Shown here: positions 9,454 through 18,238 of the stretch, piece after piece
How the letters are laid out: every line of letters begins with the position of its first letter
How positions within the stretch are numbered: the stretch's first letter is position 1
Assembly (NCBI GenBank): GCA_028688145.1
Contig: JAQTYU010000015.1
Span: forward strand, 1 to 64,000
From: Thiotrichaceae bacterium
Lineage (GTDB): Bacteria; Pseudomonadota; Gammaproteobacteria; Beggiatoales; Beggiatoaceae
Direction of reading: 5' to 3'
Length of the DNA stretch: 64,000 nt
The notes under the pieces: model-generated
The model's input: only the letters and a program-made list of their open reading frames with translations
The model's database searches: none
What the model was told of the DNA's origin: nothing
Translations under genes and position numbers: made by a program

Positions 9454-10275
9454 CTAACTCGCCACGGCTTTGGAAAGTCTGAGCACAATCAGCGATAAAT
9501 TATCATCGCCGCCCGCATCTAAGGCTTGTTGAGCCAATTGTTTGCCAATGCTGACCACAGAACCTGTATTGAGCAAGGTTTTTTTCAACAGTTCAGGCTC
9601 GATTAAATCGTGCACGCCATCTGAGCAAATCAGCACGGTGTCGCCTGCCTGCATGGGTTTTAATAATTTGACCTGACAGCTAAATTGTTCATAACCTAAA
9701 AAGTTGGTGAGATGATGGCGTTGCGGACTATGACGCGCTTCCTCGGCGCTTAAGCGACCTTCATTGACGGCAATTTGTGCCACAGTTTCGTCAAGCGTGA
9801 TGAGTTTTAATAAGCTGCCGCGTTGATAATAAATCCGACTATCACCGCATTGAAACATCAACACCCCTTCAGGGATTAAACAAACCCCCGCCAAAGTACA
9901 GCCCATGCGTGAATATTTGGGTTTATGTTTTGCCATTTCGAGAATGGTTTTGTTACAACGGTAAATCGCTTGTTGCAAGATGTCTTTGAACAAGACCGTT
10001 TCACCACTTTTGCGCACCGCATAAAAACTTTTTTCCAGGGTGAGTAGTGCTAACTGGCTCGCAAAAACACCGCCCGCCTCGCCACCAATACCATCCGCAA
10101 CGGCGAATAACATGCCATATTCACACAGAAAATCATCTTCAAGCCCAAAGCTGAGCCGCATAGCACCCCTATTTTTAATAAAACGTCCCACCAACAGATG
10201 ATCTTCGTTTGCGGCACGAATCAATCCAACTTCAGTATGGGCATACACATCGACTGTCAACATTTCACGGGTCAC
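9454..10275 (-). CDS. PP2C-family Ser/Thr protein phosphatase
   Basis: This 273-residue soluble protein has the full set of PP2C metal motifs: an early GLIRAANEDH, VADGIGGEAGG, CSDGVHDL and the C-terminal GGDDNLSLIV. It should be an active Mn/Mg-dependent phospho-Ser/Thr phosphatase. It is the first gene of a two-gene unit with the kinase (1-bp gap), the classic Stp1/PrkC-like pairing. It diverges from the terB-like gene. Confidence 0.92.
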   Translation of the reverse strand: MTREMLTVDVYAHTEVGLIRAANEDHLLVGRFIKNRGAMRLSFGLEDDFLCEYGMLFAVADGIGGEAGGVFASQLALLTLEKSFYAVRKSGETVLFKDILQQAIYRCNKTILEMAKHKPKYSRMGCTLAGVCLIPEGVLMFQCGDSRIYYQRGSLLKLITLDETVAQIAVNEGRLSAEEARHSPQRHHLTNFLGYEQFSCQVKLLKPMQAGDTVLICSDGVHDLIEPELLKKTLLNTGSVVSIGKQLAQQALDAGGDDNLSLIVLRLSKAVAS

Positions 10276-10717
10276 TGGGGGAAATAAACTGAAAATAAAC
10301 TTGGCAATTTTTATACCGTCTTATCATACAAGCTCTACGTCTTAATCGGTAAGTTTAATTAAATCAAGATAAATTTGAGATAAATAGCTTGTTGTCGATT
10401 GGATAGAAATTTTTTATCGGCGCATTTGAGGATACACCCGTTAAATTAATCCCGTCTGAAAAAGGAAGCGTGGGGATTTAAAAAACCTCACTGCGCCCCC
10501 AATCCCATAAAGATAGCTTGAAAACCTAAACATTAAAGATTGAGTGTTTAGTCCTTTTCAGAGGATTGGGCTTTTTTAAGAATTGCCCAAACTTGACGGA
10601 TACGAATCTTACTTTATTATGATGAAGATTCACGACCAAGATATTGAAGCTGTGACTGATGCAATCCTGTATCATCAGCGTGCACAGCAACAACTTTTAC
10701 AACTGGAGGATATTACG
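10276..10717. other. Intergenic region between divergent phosphatase and terB-like genes
   Basis: 442 bases with no supported gene. An open frame from 10583 is only an upstream extension of the terB-like gene. ACTGCGCCCCCAATCCC at 10490-10506 is a degenerate half copy of the C-rich repeat family found elsewhere in this window, with a loosely complementary GGATTGGGC near 10563. Confidence 0.5.
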
Positions 10718-11221
10718 ATGGGTTTATTTGATTTATTCAGAAGTGACTCGGGCGACCAGATGACCCCCCACTTAGCCTTTGCAACCTCATTGATTTACAT
10801 GATGGGGGCGGATGGCAAAATTGACAATGAAGAAGTCGGGCAATTACTCACCGTGTTAGGCGGCGAAGAAAAGAATGGTACGATTGGAGTCGGCGCGAAT
10901 AATCAAAAGTTGCTGGATAGCGCAGTGCGTTATGTGCGTGCTAATCCGGTGGACAAATTTTTAAGCGAAGCTGCCCCCTTATTAAGCGATGCCCAAAGAA
11001 TTTGCGTGTTATTGAATTTATTAGATTCTTCCTTATCCAACGGACAAGCTGAACCTGAAGAACAAGCCATGTTCAACAAGTTCATGCAGGCTTTTGAGGT
11101 CACAGAAGAACGTTTCCGTCCTTTCTTCCAAGTTTTAGTATTGAAACATGATCGCAGCATTTTCACCAAAGCGGATCACCCCAATAACAGTCCTTCACAC
11201 CAAGTAAAGCTCTCAGTTTAA
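10718..11221 (+). CDS. TerB-like tellurite-resistance-family protein
   Basis: 167 residues from ATG 10718, chosen because GGAGGA at 10705-10710 is ideally spaced and the frame upstream looks non-coding. An all-helical protein with the TerB/DjlA-type acidic core YMMGADGKIDNEEV (about residues 28-41) and a second DSSLSNGQAEPEEQ. TerB-like domains bind metal in the chemical-stress Ter systems and are found with kinases, phosphatases and vWA proteins. The actual job here is unknown. It is divergent from the PP2C/kinase unit and about 1.6 kb from a TerD-like gene. Confidence 0.7.
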   Translation: MGLFDLFRSDSGDQMTPHLAFATSLIYMMGADGKIDNEEVGQLLTVLGGEEKNGTIGVGANNQKLLDSAVRYVRANPVDKFLSEAAPLLSDAQRICVLLNLLDSSLSNGQAEPEEQAMFNKFMQAFEVTEERFRPFFQVLVLKHDRSIFTKADHPNNSPSHQVKLSV

Positions 11222-11230
11222 TGCTTCATG

Positions 11231-11261
11231 CACGGGCTTATGTTTAAACAATAAGCCCGTG
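11231..11261 (+). terminator. Hairpin between terB-like gene and ubiH
   Basis: 11-bp perfect stem CACGGGCTTAT/ATAAGCCCGTG with a 9-nt loop, 9 bases after the terB-like stop. There is no T-run, and the right arm ends 12 bases before the ubiH ATG, so it could also influence ubiH translation. Confidence 0.5.
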
Positions 11262-11273
11262 CGGAATACACCC

Positions 11274-12503
11274 ATGAATAGCTTATATGATGTTGTGATT
11301 ATTGGGGGCGGCTTGGTGGGCGCAAGTCTCGCCGCTGCCTTACGTCACAGTCCGCTCAAAGTCGCGCTGCTCGAAGCCGGGCACTGGTCTCCTCCCGATG
11401 CAATTTTGCCGAGCAGTTATGACGAGCGCGTACTTGCCCTGAATTATGCCTCACAGCGCATTTTGCACAGCTTAGGCGTGTGGGAAAAAGTCAGCCAACT
11501 CGCCACCCCGATTAAACATATCCAAGTTTCTGATCAAGGACATTTCGGCAAAGCACGGCTGCATTGTGAAGAAATTCAACTGCCCGCGCTGGGCTATGTG
11601 CTCGCCGCCCGCCAATTAGGACAAGCTTTGCAGCAAACTTTGCAACAAGGCAAGGTCGGAATTCAGGCAAAAATTACCGTTACCGATTTTAAACAACACC
11701 CCGATTTTATTGAATTGCAGTGCTTGCAGCAGGGCGCGCCTCGGGTGGTGAACAGCCGCGTGGTGATTATTGCCGATGGCAGCGATTCGCAATTGCGTGA
11801 AAAATTGGGTTTGCTGACCACGCTACAAGATTATGGGCAAACCGCAATTATTGCGAATGTGAGTTTGGAAAAATCACACCAATATACTGCTTTTGAACGC
11901 TTTACCGCGAAAGGTCCATTTGCCTTGTTGCCCTTGGCGAATAAGGATTGTTCGCTGGTGTGGACAGTGCCGCCCGACAGCGTGCAAGCAAAGTTAGAAC
12001 TCAGCAACCGTGAATTTTTAGCAGCGTTGCAGCGTGAATTTGGCTGGAAATTGGGCGCGTTTACCCAGGTTGGCGCACGTCATGCCTATCCTTTGCGTTT
12101 GGTGCGCACTCCGCAAAGTGTCAGCACGCGCAGTGTGGTGATTGGCAATGCCGCTCATACTTTGCACCCCATCGCAGGACAAGGCTTTAATTTGGGTTTA
12201 CGCGATGTGGCTAGTTTGAGTGACATCTTACTCACTGCCCACCAAGCAGGGCAAGATTTAGGCAGTGTGGCAGTGTTGAATGCTTATGCTGCAATTCAAC
12301 AACCTGATCAAGCGCGTGTTGCGGGTATGACCGATAGTTTGGTGCAAATTTTTTCTAATAATTTACCAGGATTACGTCATTTACGAGGTTTAGGGCTGTT
12401 AGCTTTAGACCATTGCGCGCCTTTGAAACAGCATTTCATGCGCCAAATGACAGGATTAAATGCTTATCCAAGTAGATTGCTGTGTGGTGTTGTGGAGAAG
12501 TAA
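11274..12503 (+). CDS. ubiH: UbiH/VisC-family ubiquinone-biosynthesis monooxygenase
   Basis: 409 residues from ATG 11274 (an in-frame GTG at 11259 adds five residues and is less likely). It has an N-terminal FAD-binding Rossmann motif VIIGGGLVGASLAAAL, the IADGSDSQLRE segment of this family, and the second FAD motif GNAAHTLHPIAGQGFNLGLRD near the C-terminus. Members hydroxylate the aromatic ring of ubiquinone precursors. UbiH, UbiF and UbiI-type enzymes are hard to separate by eye, so the ring position is uncertain. No other ubi gene is in the window. Confidence 0.87.
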   Translation: MNSLYDVVIIGGGLVGASLAAALRHSPLKVALLEAGHWSPPDAILPSSYDERVLALNYASQRILHSLGVWEKVSQLATPIKHIQVSDQGHFGKARLHCEEIQLPALGYVLAARQLGQALQQTLQQGKVGIQAKITVTDFKQHPDFIELQCLQQGAPRVVNSRVVIIADGSDSQLREKLGLLTTLQDYGQTAIIANVSLEKSHQYTAFERFTAKGPFALLPLANKDCSLVWTVPPDSVQAKLELSNREFLAALQREFGWKLGAFTQVGARHAYPLRLVRTPQSVSTRSVVIGNAAHTLHPIAGQGFNLGLRDVASLSDILLTAHQAGQDLGSVAVLNAYAAIQQPDQARVAGMTDSLVQIFSNNLPGLRHLRGLGLLALDHCAPLKQHFMRQMTGLNAYPSRLLCGVVEK

Positions 12504-12816
12504 GGTTTAAAATTATAAACGTGTTGTCATGGGTTGTGTGATTGAGTTTAAAAACTTAATACCATCCTGCAACAACACGATTCGTGAAGGGGAAAAGGAG
12601 GATAACTCCCTTTCAAAATAATTTTTGAAACTAACGGATAACATTTCGTTAATAGTGGGATAACACATTAAGCTGTGTCTAACTCCCTATTTTATTTCGT
12701 GAAATGCCTGCAGTGAGTGCAATTTGAGGAGCTTACCGTAAAGGATAGCGACACTGGCGTAGCGTTGTCAAAAAATCCCCCTAAAGGCGGAGCTTTCAAA
12801 TCAGCAAGGAAATCTA
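12504..12816. other. Intergenic region before the terD-like gene
   Basis: 313 bases with no convincing ORF, RNA or strong hairpin. A CCCCCTAAAGGCGGAG stretch near 12775 resembles one arm of the C-rich repeat family. AAGGAA precedes the next ATG. Confidence 0.4.
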
Positions 12817-13404
12817 ATGAACAATCATAAAATGCTGTCTGCCGATATAACATTGTCCGCCTCTGCTGAAGAAGGCGTTGCTGCACCGCGTGTCTTAACT
12901 CAAAAAGATGAAATGGTTGAATTGCATCCACAAACTCATCAATTAACTCTGCAACTGAATTGGACTTGCGGGATTGATTTGGATTTACATGCCTTTTTTC
13001 GCAGCAAAAATGGGCGATTTGGACATGTTTATTTTGGGAAAAAAGGCAATATCAAACAGCCGCCTTATATGCAACTGCGTGAAGATGCAGGGGTGCTGCA
13101 AACGCAAGGTAATAAAACCGAGCAATTGAAAGTCTATAATTTAGAATATTTCGATTATCTTTTAATTGCCAGTAACGTATTTAAATTATTGGGATTTTCG
13201 GATAGTCAGGACAGTTTTGCTAATTATGGAGGTCAATTGAATATCAGTAGCGATAAGCAAGATTCGCTGATTATGCCATTGAATTCGACCGATATTGGGA
13301 AATGGTGTGTGATTGCTAAGTTAGATAACACGCTCGTCAACGCGCCGAAAATAATTTATCTTAATCGCGTGCAGAAACAAGAGCCTACGATTGGTGATTT
13401 TTGA
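12817..13404 (+). CDS. TerD-like stress protein
   Basis: This 195-residue protein has the layout of the TerD/TerA beta-sandwich family: LQLNWTCGIDLDLHAFF (about residues 45-61), a strand with a HVYFGKKGN turn, then YMQLREDAGV and a long C-terminal sandwich half. In TerD proteins the equivalent acidic residues bind calcium. The match is by pattern only and is more distant than canonical TerD. It is followed directly by a palindromic repeat that separates it from convergent rdgC. With the TerB-like protein and kinase/phosphatase nearby, a stress-signalling role is plausible. Confidence 0.55.
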   Translation: MNNHKMLSADITLSASAEEGVAAPRVLTQKDEMVELHPQTHQLTLQLNWTCGIDLDLHAFFRSKNGRFGHVYFGKKGNIKQPPYMQLREDAGVLQTQGNKTEQLKVYNLEYFDYLLIASNVFKLLGFSDSQDSFANYGGQLNISSDKQDSLIMPLNSTDIGKWCVIAKLDNTLVNAPKIIYLNRVQKQEPTIGDF

Positions 13405-13420
13405 GCAGTTTACGTTTTTA

Positions 13421-13504
13421 AACTGCGCCCCCAACCCCCTAAAGGGGGCTAAACATAAAAGATTTTGTCTTTTAAGCCCCCTTTAGGGGGTTGGGGGCGC
13501 AGTT
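13421..13504. repeat. C-rich inverted repeat element, complete copy
   Basis: The left arm begins AACTGCGCCCCCAACCCC at 13421 and the right arm ends with the exact complement at 13504. The arms match for about 30 bp and imperfectly further in. It sits between convergent terD-like and rdgC genes, where it could also act as a bidirectional terminator. Related copies occur at 14645, 33841, 37526, 60011 and 63763. Confidence 0.9.
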
Positions 13505-13520
13505 AAGCACTTAAAAACTC

Positions 13521-14459
13521 TTAGACCATAAACTGCTGATATGCCGCTTCATTTTCACCGCCAAACGCCGTGAAAACCCGTTCTAATAGTGTTGCGAATA
13601 AGCCGCTCATCAACACAAAATCGCTGTCGAAACGTTGTGCCGCATCATCACCCGCCTCTTGTTTGGCTTGTTCTTGAAAGGCTTCTAAAAATTGTAAGCG
13701 TTTTAGAATAAACTCTTCCGTCATCACAAAGCCTAATTGTTCTTGCCACTGTAGCGCAATCTGCGTGACCATTTTTCCTGCGGTGAAATGTCCTTGTAAT
13801 TCTTCAGAAAGCAAATTTTGCCGCTTACAATTCAGCACCGCGCCTTCATTGTCCGCATCTGCCAATTCACAGGCATCAGCAAGGCTGAAATCATCGGGGT
13901 AAGTTTGCTGCGTGAGCCATTCAGTCATCACTGTGGCGGGCGCATTCACCAATTTGGGAAACACCACGGGTAAGCTGCCCAAAGTTTTCCGCAAAGTATT
14001 GGCAAAGTCTTCGGCTTTTTTGCGGCTGGCAGTGTCAATCACCAACCAACCCCGCGCCACATCGATATACGCATACATCACATGCGAACGCGCAAAAGCA
14101 CGGGGCAATAAATCCTGAATCACTTCATCTTTGAGCGCGTCGCGTTCTTTTTTACGAATACGGCGTTGTTGTAATTCTTCAAGTTCGGTAATTTTTTCTT
14201 GTAAATGCTCATTAATCACCACCGAAGGTAAAATCTTTTCTTGTTTACGCAGTGCAAATAAAAAACAATTATTTGCCGCATGAACTAGAACAGGCTCTTC
14301 GACTTCCGCATTTTTAAAAGGCGCGACCCAGCCCGTGCTCACTAATTCCAATTTGCCACATTTCACAAAAGGCTGGGTTGCCAATTGCTGATTAAATTGT
14401 TCAGCAGACAGGGTAAAGGGCTTGATAAACCGAAATAAGTGAATATTTTTAAACCACAT
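13521..14459 (-). CDS. rdgC: Recombination-associated protein RdgC
   Basis: 312 residues from the ATG at 14459. The longer frame (to 14543) lacks family similarity, and AAGGA lies just before this start. The N-terminus MWFKNIHLFRF and later blocks such as VSTGWVAPF match RdgC throughout. RdgC forms ring-shaped dimers on double-stranded DNA and restrains RecA. The length is normal for the family. It is monocistronic, convergent with the terD-like gene and divergent from the lipoprotein operon. Confidence 0.93.
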   Translation of the reverse strand: MWFKNIHLFRFIKPFTLSAEQFNQQLATQPFVKCGKLELVSTGWVAPFKNAEVEEPVLVHAANNCFLFALRKQEKILPSVVINEHLQEKITELEELQQRRIRKKERDALKDEVIQDLLPRAFARSHVMYAYIDVARGWLVIDTASRKKAEDFANTLRKTLGSLPVVFPKLVNAPATVMTEWLTQQTYPDDFSLADACELADADNEGAVLNCKRQNLLSEELQGHFTAGKMVTQIALQWQEQLGFVMTEEFILKRLQFLEAFQEQAKQEAGDDAAQRFDSDFVLMSGLFATLLERVFTAFGGENEAAYQQFMV

Positions 14460-14644
14460 TAACTTTTCCTTAAAAATTTTAAACAGGGCGTGGGCGAGTG
14501 AATAATACCGAAAATCATGCTGGCTTTGGCGCGGCAAAAACATAATTTTATCAGCATGGGAATGGGAAACAGTTTAACATTTGTGATAGGCAATGTAGGA
14601 AAAGATTATATAATTATAGTTTTTTCAATTAGTTATTCTTAATT

Positions 14645-14739
14645 ACGCCTCAACCCGCTAAAGGGGATTTTTTAAAGAAGCCCCCAACCCCCTAAAGGGG
14701 CTAAACAGATTTTATTTAGGGGATTTAGGGGCGCAGTTA
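14645..14739. repeat. C-rich inverted repeat element, degenerate copy
   Basis: Contains CGCCTCAACCCGCTAAAGGGG at the left, an internal GCCCCCAACCCCCTAAAGGG and a right arm ending TTTAGGGGCGCAGTT. The arms no longer match perfectly. It lies between divergent rdgC and the lipoprotein operon, so here it is in a promoter region and not between convergent genes. Confidence 0.75.
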
Positions 14740-14761
14740 CATCTCAGTTCATGGAGAGTTT

Positions 14762-15400
14762 ATGAAGTTACCACGTTATTTGAGTTCAGGAATATTATGG
14801 TGTTGCTTAGGCTTAACGGCAGGTTGCGCCAATTTTGCGGAGGAAGAAAGCCCCCCTGTTGAAAAGCCAACACCTCCGACAATAAACTTACTAAAAGCGG
14901 TGAATGCCGACCCGAGTAAAAGTCTGTTGGCTTCAACTTTGAGCGCGGGCAAACAGTATGTTATCCCCGATGAAGTTGCCAAGCGCAAAGCCAGCACTGA
15001 AAACCAAGAGGAGTTGGTGGAAACCGAAAGTAAACGGGTATTTCAATTAATCCGTGAAGTCAAAGCGATTAATTACCAGATTAAACTCGATCTCAGTGGT
15101 GCGCGTAAAAAAATTAACAAAGTGAAGAGATTGGCGCGTAAAAATAAGAATAAAAATACTCTGCTTGCTCAAGGTAAAGTGGAAGTTATCAACAAGTACA
15201 ATGAAACTTATCAACTGATGACCGCCGTTGATAAAGAATTGAAAACCAGCGAAGCCTTGCTTGAAGAATTACGCCCCGAAATTACTGCCGCCAACAAGGG
15301 CAAGTTCAAAGGCTGGGAACTACGCATTGATGCGCTACGTAAAGGACGGATGCAGTTAGAGCAATATGCGGCTCAACTTTATGCTTTGCAGGCGAAATAA
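14762..15400 (+). CDS. Coiled-coil lipoprotein 1 of a three-gene cluster
   Basis: 212 residues. Signal peptide with lipobox LTAGC (Cys at 22) followed by a Pro/Glu-rich linker, then a largely helical, charged region (about 75-210) with heptad-like spacing. It is expected to be lipid-anchored in the envelope. No known family is recognised. The two following genes also encode small lipoproteins with coiled coils ending in similar QLEQYAAQL / QLEQHSGQL tails, which suggests shared ancestry or a joint complex. Confidence 0.75.
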   Translation: MKLPRYLSSGILWCCLGLTAGCANFAEEESPPVEKPTPPTINLLKAVNADPSKSLLASTLSAGKQYVIPDEVAKRKASTENQEELVETESKRVFQLIREVKAINYQIKLDLSGARKKINKVKRLARKNKNKNTLLAQGKVEVINKYNETYQLMTAVDKELKTSEALLEELRPEITAANKGKFKGWELRIDALRKGRMQLEQYAAQLYALQAK

Positions 15401-15459
15401 ACTTTGGTATTGGTTTTGCTCTCTGATTAGATACAACAATCTATTTGGGAGTTATGGAG

Positions 15460-16116
15460 ATGAAAATCTCACACTGGAGAAATTATATCTCTGCATTAAT
15501 CCTGCTCAGTAGCATGAGCGTTGCAGGTTGCAGCAGCACGGGAAAACAACCTTCTAACGATGCAATGCGCACCACTGCGGAAGGCACATTAACGGGCTTG
15601 GCGGTGGGTTTACTTTCAGGCGGCGGCACTAAAAAAGCCTTGATTGGGGCAGCCGTCGGCACAGGCATCGGGGCTGTAGTCGCCAGTACCAAGGAAGAAT
15701 ATAAGAATCAGGAAGATGTTATTGACAAAGAAATTGCTAATATCAGCGAGTTGCTGCACAAACTGAAATCCGTCAATACCGCTTTAAAGCAAGACATCGC
15801 GGCTTATCGTAAAAATATTGCAGCACTGAAAGTTCAGTTGCGTAAAGATGCGAGCAAACAAGCGGACTTGGATGCGCAAAAAAACAGCCTCACTGAAAAA
15901 TACAGCGAAGTTCAAAAAGCGATGGAAGATGTCAGCAGCGAGCTGACTGCAAACCAAGAGCTGTATGCCAAGACTCAAGCCTCGGTAAAAACCAAAGCTG
16001 AAAAAGCACATTTGAAAGTGTGGCAAGGCAAAATTGCTGCCCTGAAAAAGGAAAAGGCACAGTTAGAACAACATTCTGGACAATTGCAAGCGATGAGCAA
16101 TAGTCTGGGATCATAA
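15460..16116 (+). CDS. Coiled-coil lipoprotein 2 with glycine-zipper segment
   Basis: 218 residues from ATG 15460, chosen because GGAG at 15448-15451 is correctly spaced; in-frame TTG 15445 and ATG 15454 are too close to it. Lipobox SVAGC. After the anchor comes a Gly-rich hydrophobic stretch (LTGLAVGLLSGGGTKKALIG... about residues 45-75) of the glycine-zipper kind, then a long coiled coil. It is 59 bases after lipoprotein 1 and closely followed by lipoprotein 3. Its function is unknown; glycine zippers in envelope lipoproteins often insert into or associate with membranes. Confidence 0.75.
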   Translation: MKISHWRNYISALILLSSMSVAGCSSTGKQPSNDAMRTTAEGTLTGLAVGLLSGGGTKKALIGAAVGTGIGAVVASTKEEYKNQEDVIDKEIANISELLHKLKSVNTALKQDIAAYRKNIAALKVQLRKDASKQADLDAQKNSLTEKYSEVQKAMEDVSSELTANQELYAKTQASVKTKAEKAHLKVWQGKIAALKKEKAQLEQHSGQLQAMSNSLGS

Positions 16117-16131
16117 TTGAGGAGTGCGATC

Positions 16132-16644
16132 ATGCGACCAATATCGAGATTTCTGTTAGCGGTGTCATTGGGTTGCAGTCTGAATGGCTGCGCCGTCAGC
16201 GATAATCCCAGAGAAGGGGGTCTCGTTGGCGGACTGTATGGGATTTTTAGTGGGACGTACGATCAGCGGGTTCAAAATCGGCAGCGCAATTTAGACAGCC
16301 TTAAAAGTCTCGAGCAAAGTGGTCGCGTAGAGCAGCAAGGTTTGCTGAGTGATAAAGCCCGTGAACACAACGAGCTGCAAAAATTACAACGACAAGGCAA
16401 GCAGTTAGAACACGAGCTTGAAAAATTAAATCGCCAAATTGCACAACAGCAAACCCGCCTTAGCAGTGTACAACAGCAGGCTTTTCAACAACGTGCACAA
16501 ACTTTACAGGCAGAGGTAAAAAGCTTGCAAGGAAAACTGCAAGAAGATGATAAGTCTACCGCTGTGAAGGATTATAAACAACAAGCACAACGTCTACAGA
16601 ATGAAATCAAAGCGTTGAAAGCTGAGCTGTATCAACCTAAATAA
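16132..16644 (+). CDS. Coiled-coil lipoprotein 3
   Basis: 170 residues from ATG 16132 with GAGGAG at 16119-16124; a TTG at 16117 in frame is rejected. Lipobox SLNGC, a short Gly-rich segment GGLVGGLYGIFSGTY, then a Gln-rich coiled coil to the C-terminus. It is the last gene of the unit, 15 bases after lipoprotein 2, with a hairpin downstream. No family is recognised. Confidence 0.75.
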   Translation: MRPISRFLLAVSLGCSLNGCAVSDNPREGGLVGGLYGIFSGTYDQRVQNRQRNLDSLKSLEQSGRVEQQGLLSDKAREHNELQKLQRQGKQLEHELEKLNRQIAQQQTRLSSVQQQAFQQRAQTLQAEVKSLQGKLQEDDKSTAVKDYKQQAQRLQNEIKALKAELYQPK

Positions 16645-16650
16645 AAATTT

Positions 16651-16684
16651 TCTTGTGTAGATGCCGCGTGGTGTCTACACAAGA
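16651..16684 (+). terminator. Terminator-like hairpin after the lipoprotein operon
   Basis: 11-bp perfect stem TCTTGTGTAGA/TCTACACAAGA with a 12-nt loop, 6 bases after the stop. No strong T-run follows, but the position fits a 3' end. Confidence 0.6.
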
Positions 16685-16853
16685 TATTAGTAACTCTCCT
16701 AACATCTCAAAAAACTCTCCCATAATCAGCCCCCTTCGATAATTTATAATTCCCCAGCTTGTTAACTGGTTAAGTCTGCTGGATTTTTTTGCGTTAAGTC
16801 GCTTCAGAAATTATACTGAATATATATTCCTCAACGCTGATCGCCTTGACATC

Positions 16854-18002
16854 ATGATAAAAGTGCTGGTTGTAGAAGATGATGCAGTGATGCAAATTGT
16901 AGTTTCCGAAACGCTGGAAAGCTTTGGTTTTCAAGCGATTGCTTGTGATGATGGTGAACAAGCATGGCAAATGCTGCAAACTGCACCCGAGATTAATATT
17001 GTTATCACCGATTGGCTAATGCCACGTCTGAGCGGAATTGAGCTATGTCGGCGCATTCGGACTCAATTGAAAGTTCCGTATTATGTTTACACCATTATTC
17101 TGACTTCCAAAGGCGATAAAAATGCGTTTATGGAAGGTATGGAAGCGGGGGCTGACGATTTCTTAATCAAGCCGTTTGACAGCGAAGAGCTGCGGATGCG
17201 GCTCAATGTTGCCACCCGCATTTTAGCGCGTGAACAGATGTTAGCGGAGCGCAATCAGACATTACAGCTCGCCCAACAACGCACTAATCAAGATTTAAAA
17301 ATTGCAGCGCAATTACAACGCAGTTTATTACCGAAAGCGAAAACTTTGGGTGAGAATCTGCGTTTTGAATGGTTATTTCATCCGAGCCGTTTTGTTTCGG
17401 GCGATTGTTTTAACTTTTTTGAATTAAATTCAGATTATGTGTGTTTTTATCAAATTGATGTGGCGGGTGAAGGAGTTAGTTCGGCGTTGCTTTCTTTTGG
17501 TTTATATCATCATTTGAATCGTCGGGAATTATTGTGGGGTGAGGGAAAACCTTTAGCTCCCGCGCAAGTGTTACGCAATTTGGCGCAAGATTTTCAGCAA
17601 ACCCTACATGAGAAATTACATTTTGCAATTATTTATGGATATGCTCAGAAAAGCAGTAAAACTTTATGTTTTTCGCGGGCAGGACATTCTAGCCCGATTC
17701 ATTTGGACAGCAGCACGGGCGCGTTGAGTTTGTGCGGTGATAATAGCCAAGATATTGGCGCATTGGCAGCGGAAGAATTCACCGATACTCAAGTTTCTTT
17801 TAAAAGCGGGGATAGGTTATTTATTTATTCGCGTGGTTTGGGACAAGTGATGCGTCAAGCAAAGATGTTGCAGTTTCTGCAAAAAGCCCGCAGTAAGCCT
17901 TTGCATGAGGTGATTAAACAAGTGGGCATGGCTTTGGAAAGTAAGCGGGGACAAGGTGGTTTTAACGAGGATATTAGCTTTTTGACCTTGGAATCGCAGT
18001 GA
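16854..18002 (+). CDS. Response regulator with SpoIIE/RsbU-type PP2C output domain
   Basis: 382 residues. The receiver domain (1-120) has the acidic pair Asp9/Asp10, phospho-acceptor Asp53 in VITDWLMPRLSG and Lys106 in the LIKPF motif. A helical linker leads to a SpoIIE-type phosphatase domain (about 160-380): SGDCFNFFE with Asp184, IDVAGEGVSSALL with Asp202 and NEDIS with Asp373. The usual YTDG motif is FIYSRG here, so a metal-binding Asp is replaced by Arg327. Homologues dephosphorylate anti-sigma antagonists; activity here is doubtful. No cognate histidine kinase or STAS/anti-sigma partner is adjacent. Confidence 0.85.
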   Translation: MIKVLVVEDDAVMQIVVSETLESFGFQAIACDDGEQAWQMLQTAPEINIVITDWLMPRLSGIELCRRIRTQLKVPYYVYTIILTSKGDKNAFMEGMEAGADDFLIKPFDSEELRMRLNVATRILAREQMLAERNQTLQLAQQRTNQDLKIAAQLQRSLLPKAKTLGENLRFEWLFHPSRFVSGDCFNFFELNSDYVCFYQIDVAGEGVSSALLSFGLYHHLNRRELLWGEGKPLAPAQVLRNLAQDFQQTLHEKLHFAIIYGYAQKSSKTLCFSRAGHSSPIHLDSSTGALSLCGDNSQDIGALAAEEFTDTQVSFKSGDRLFIYSRGLGQVMRQAKMLQFLQKARSKPLHEVIKQVGMALESKRGQGGFNEDISFLTLESQ

Positions 18003-18238
18003 ACTTGATTTACCCCTCTTTAAAAAATGGGGGCGAGGAAACTTGATAATCTGTACGATTTTAAAGCCGCCTAATTCCCTCATTTTCAAAGCAGCATCAC
18101 CACATCTAGCCCACAATGTCGTAATCCTCACAAATAATAATAATAAATTACTCATTAATATCAATTAGTTATAAAATGGACTGATTCTTGCATGGCAGTT
18201 TAGATACGGTTTTATCTATGTTTGAAGGAGTAGGATTA

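Noticed and set aside
9453..9488. Longer kinase start at 9488
   Set aside because: It would overlap the phosphatase gene by 35 bp and adds 12 residues. The ATG at 9452 has a better ribosome-binding site and sits directly after the phosphatase stop.
10583..10717. Longer start for the terB-like gene
   Set aside because: No ribosome-binding site and no TerB similarity in the extra 45 residues, whereas GGAGGA precedes the ATG at 10718.
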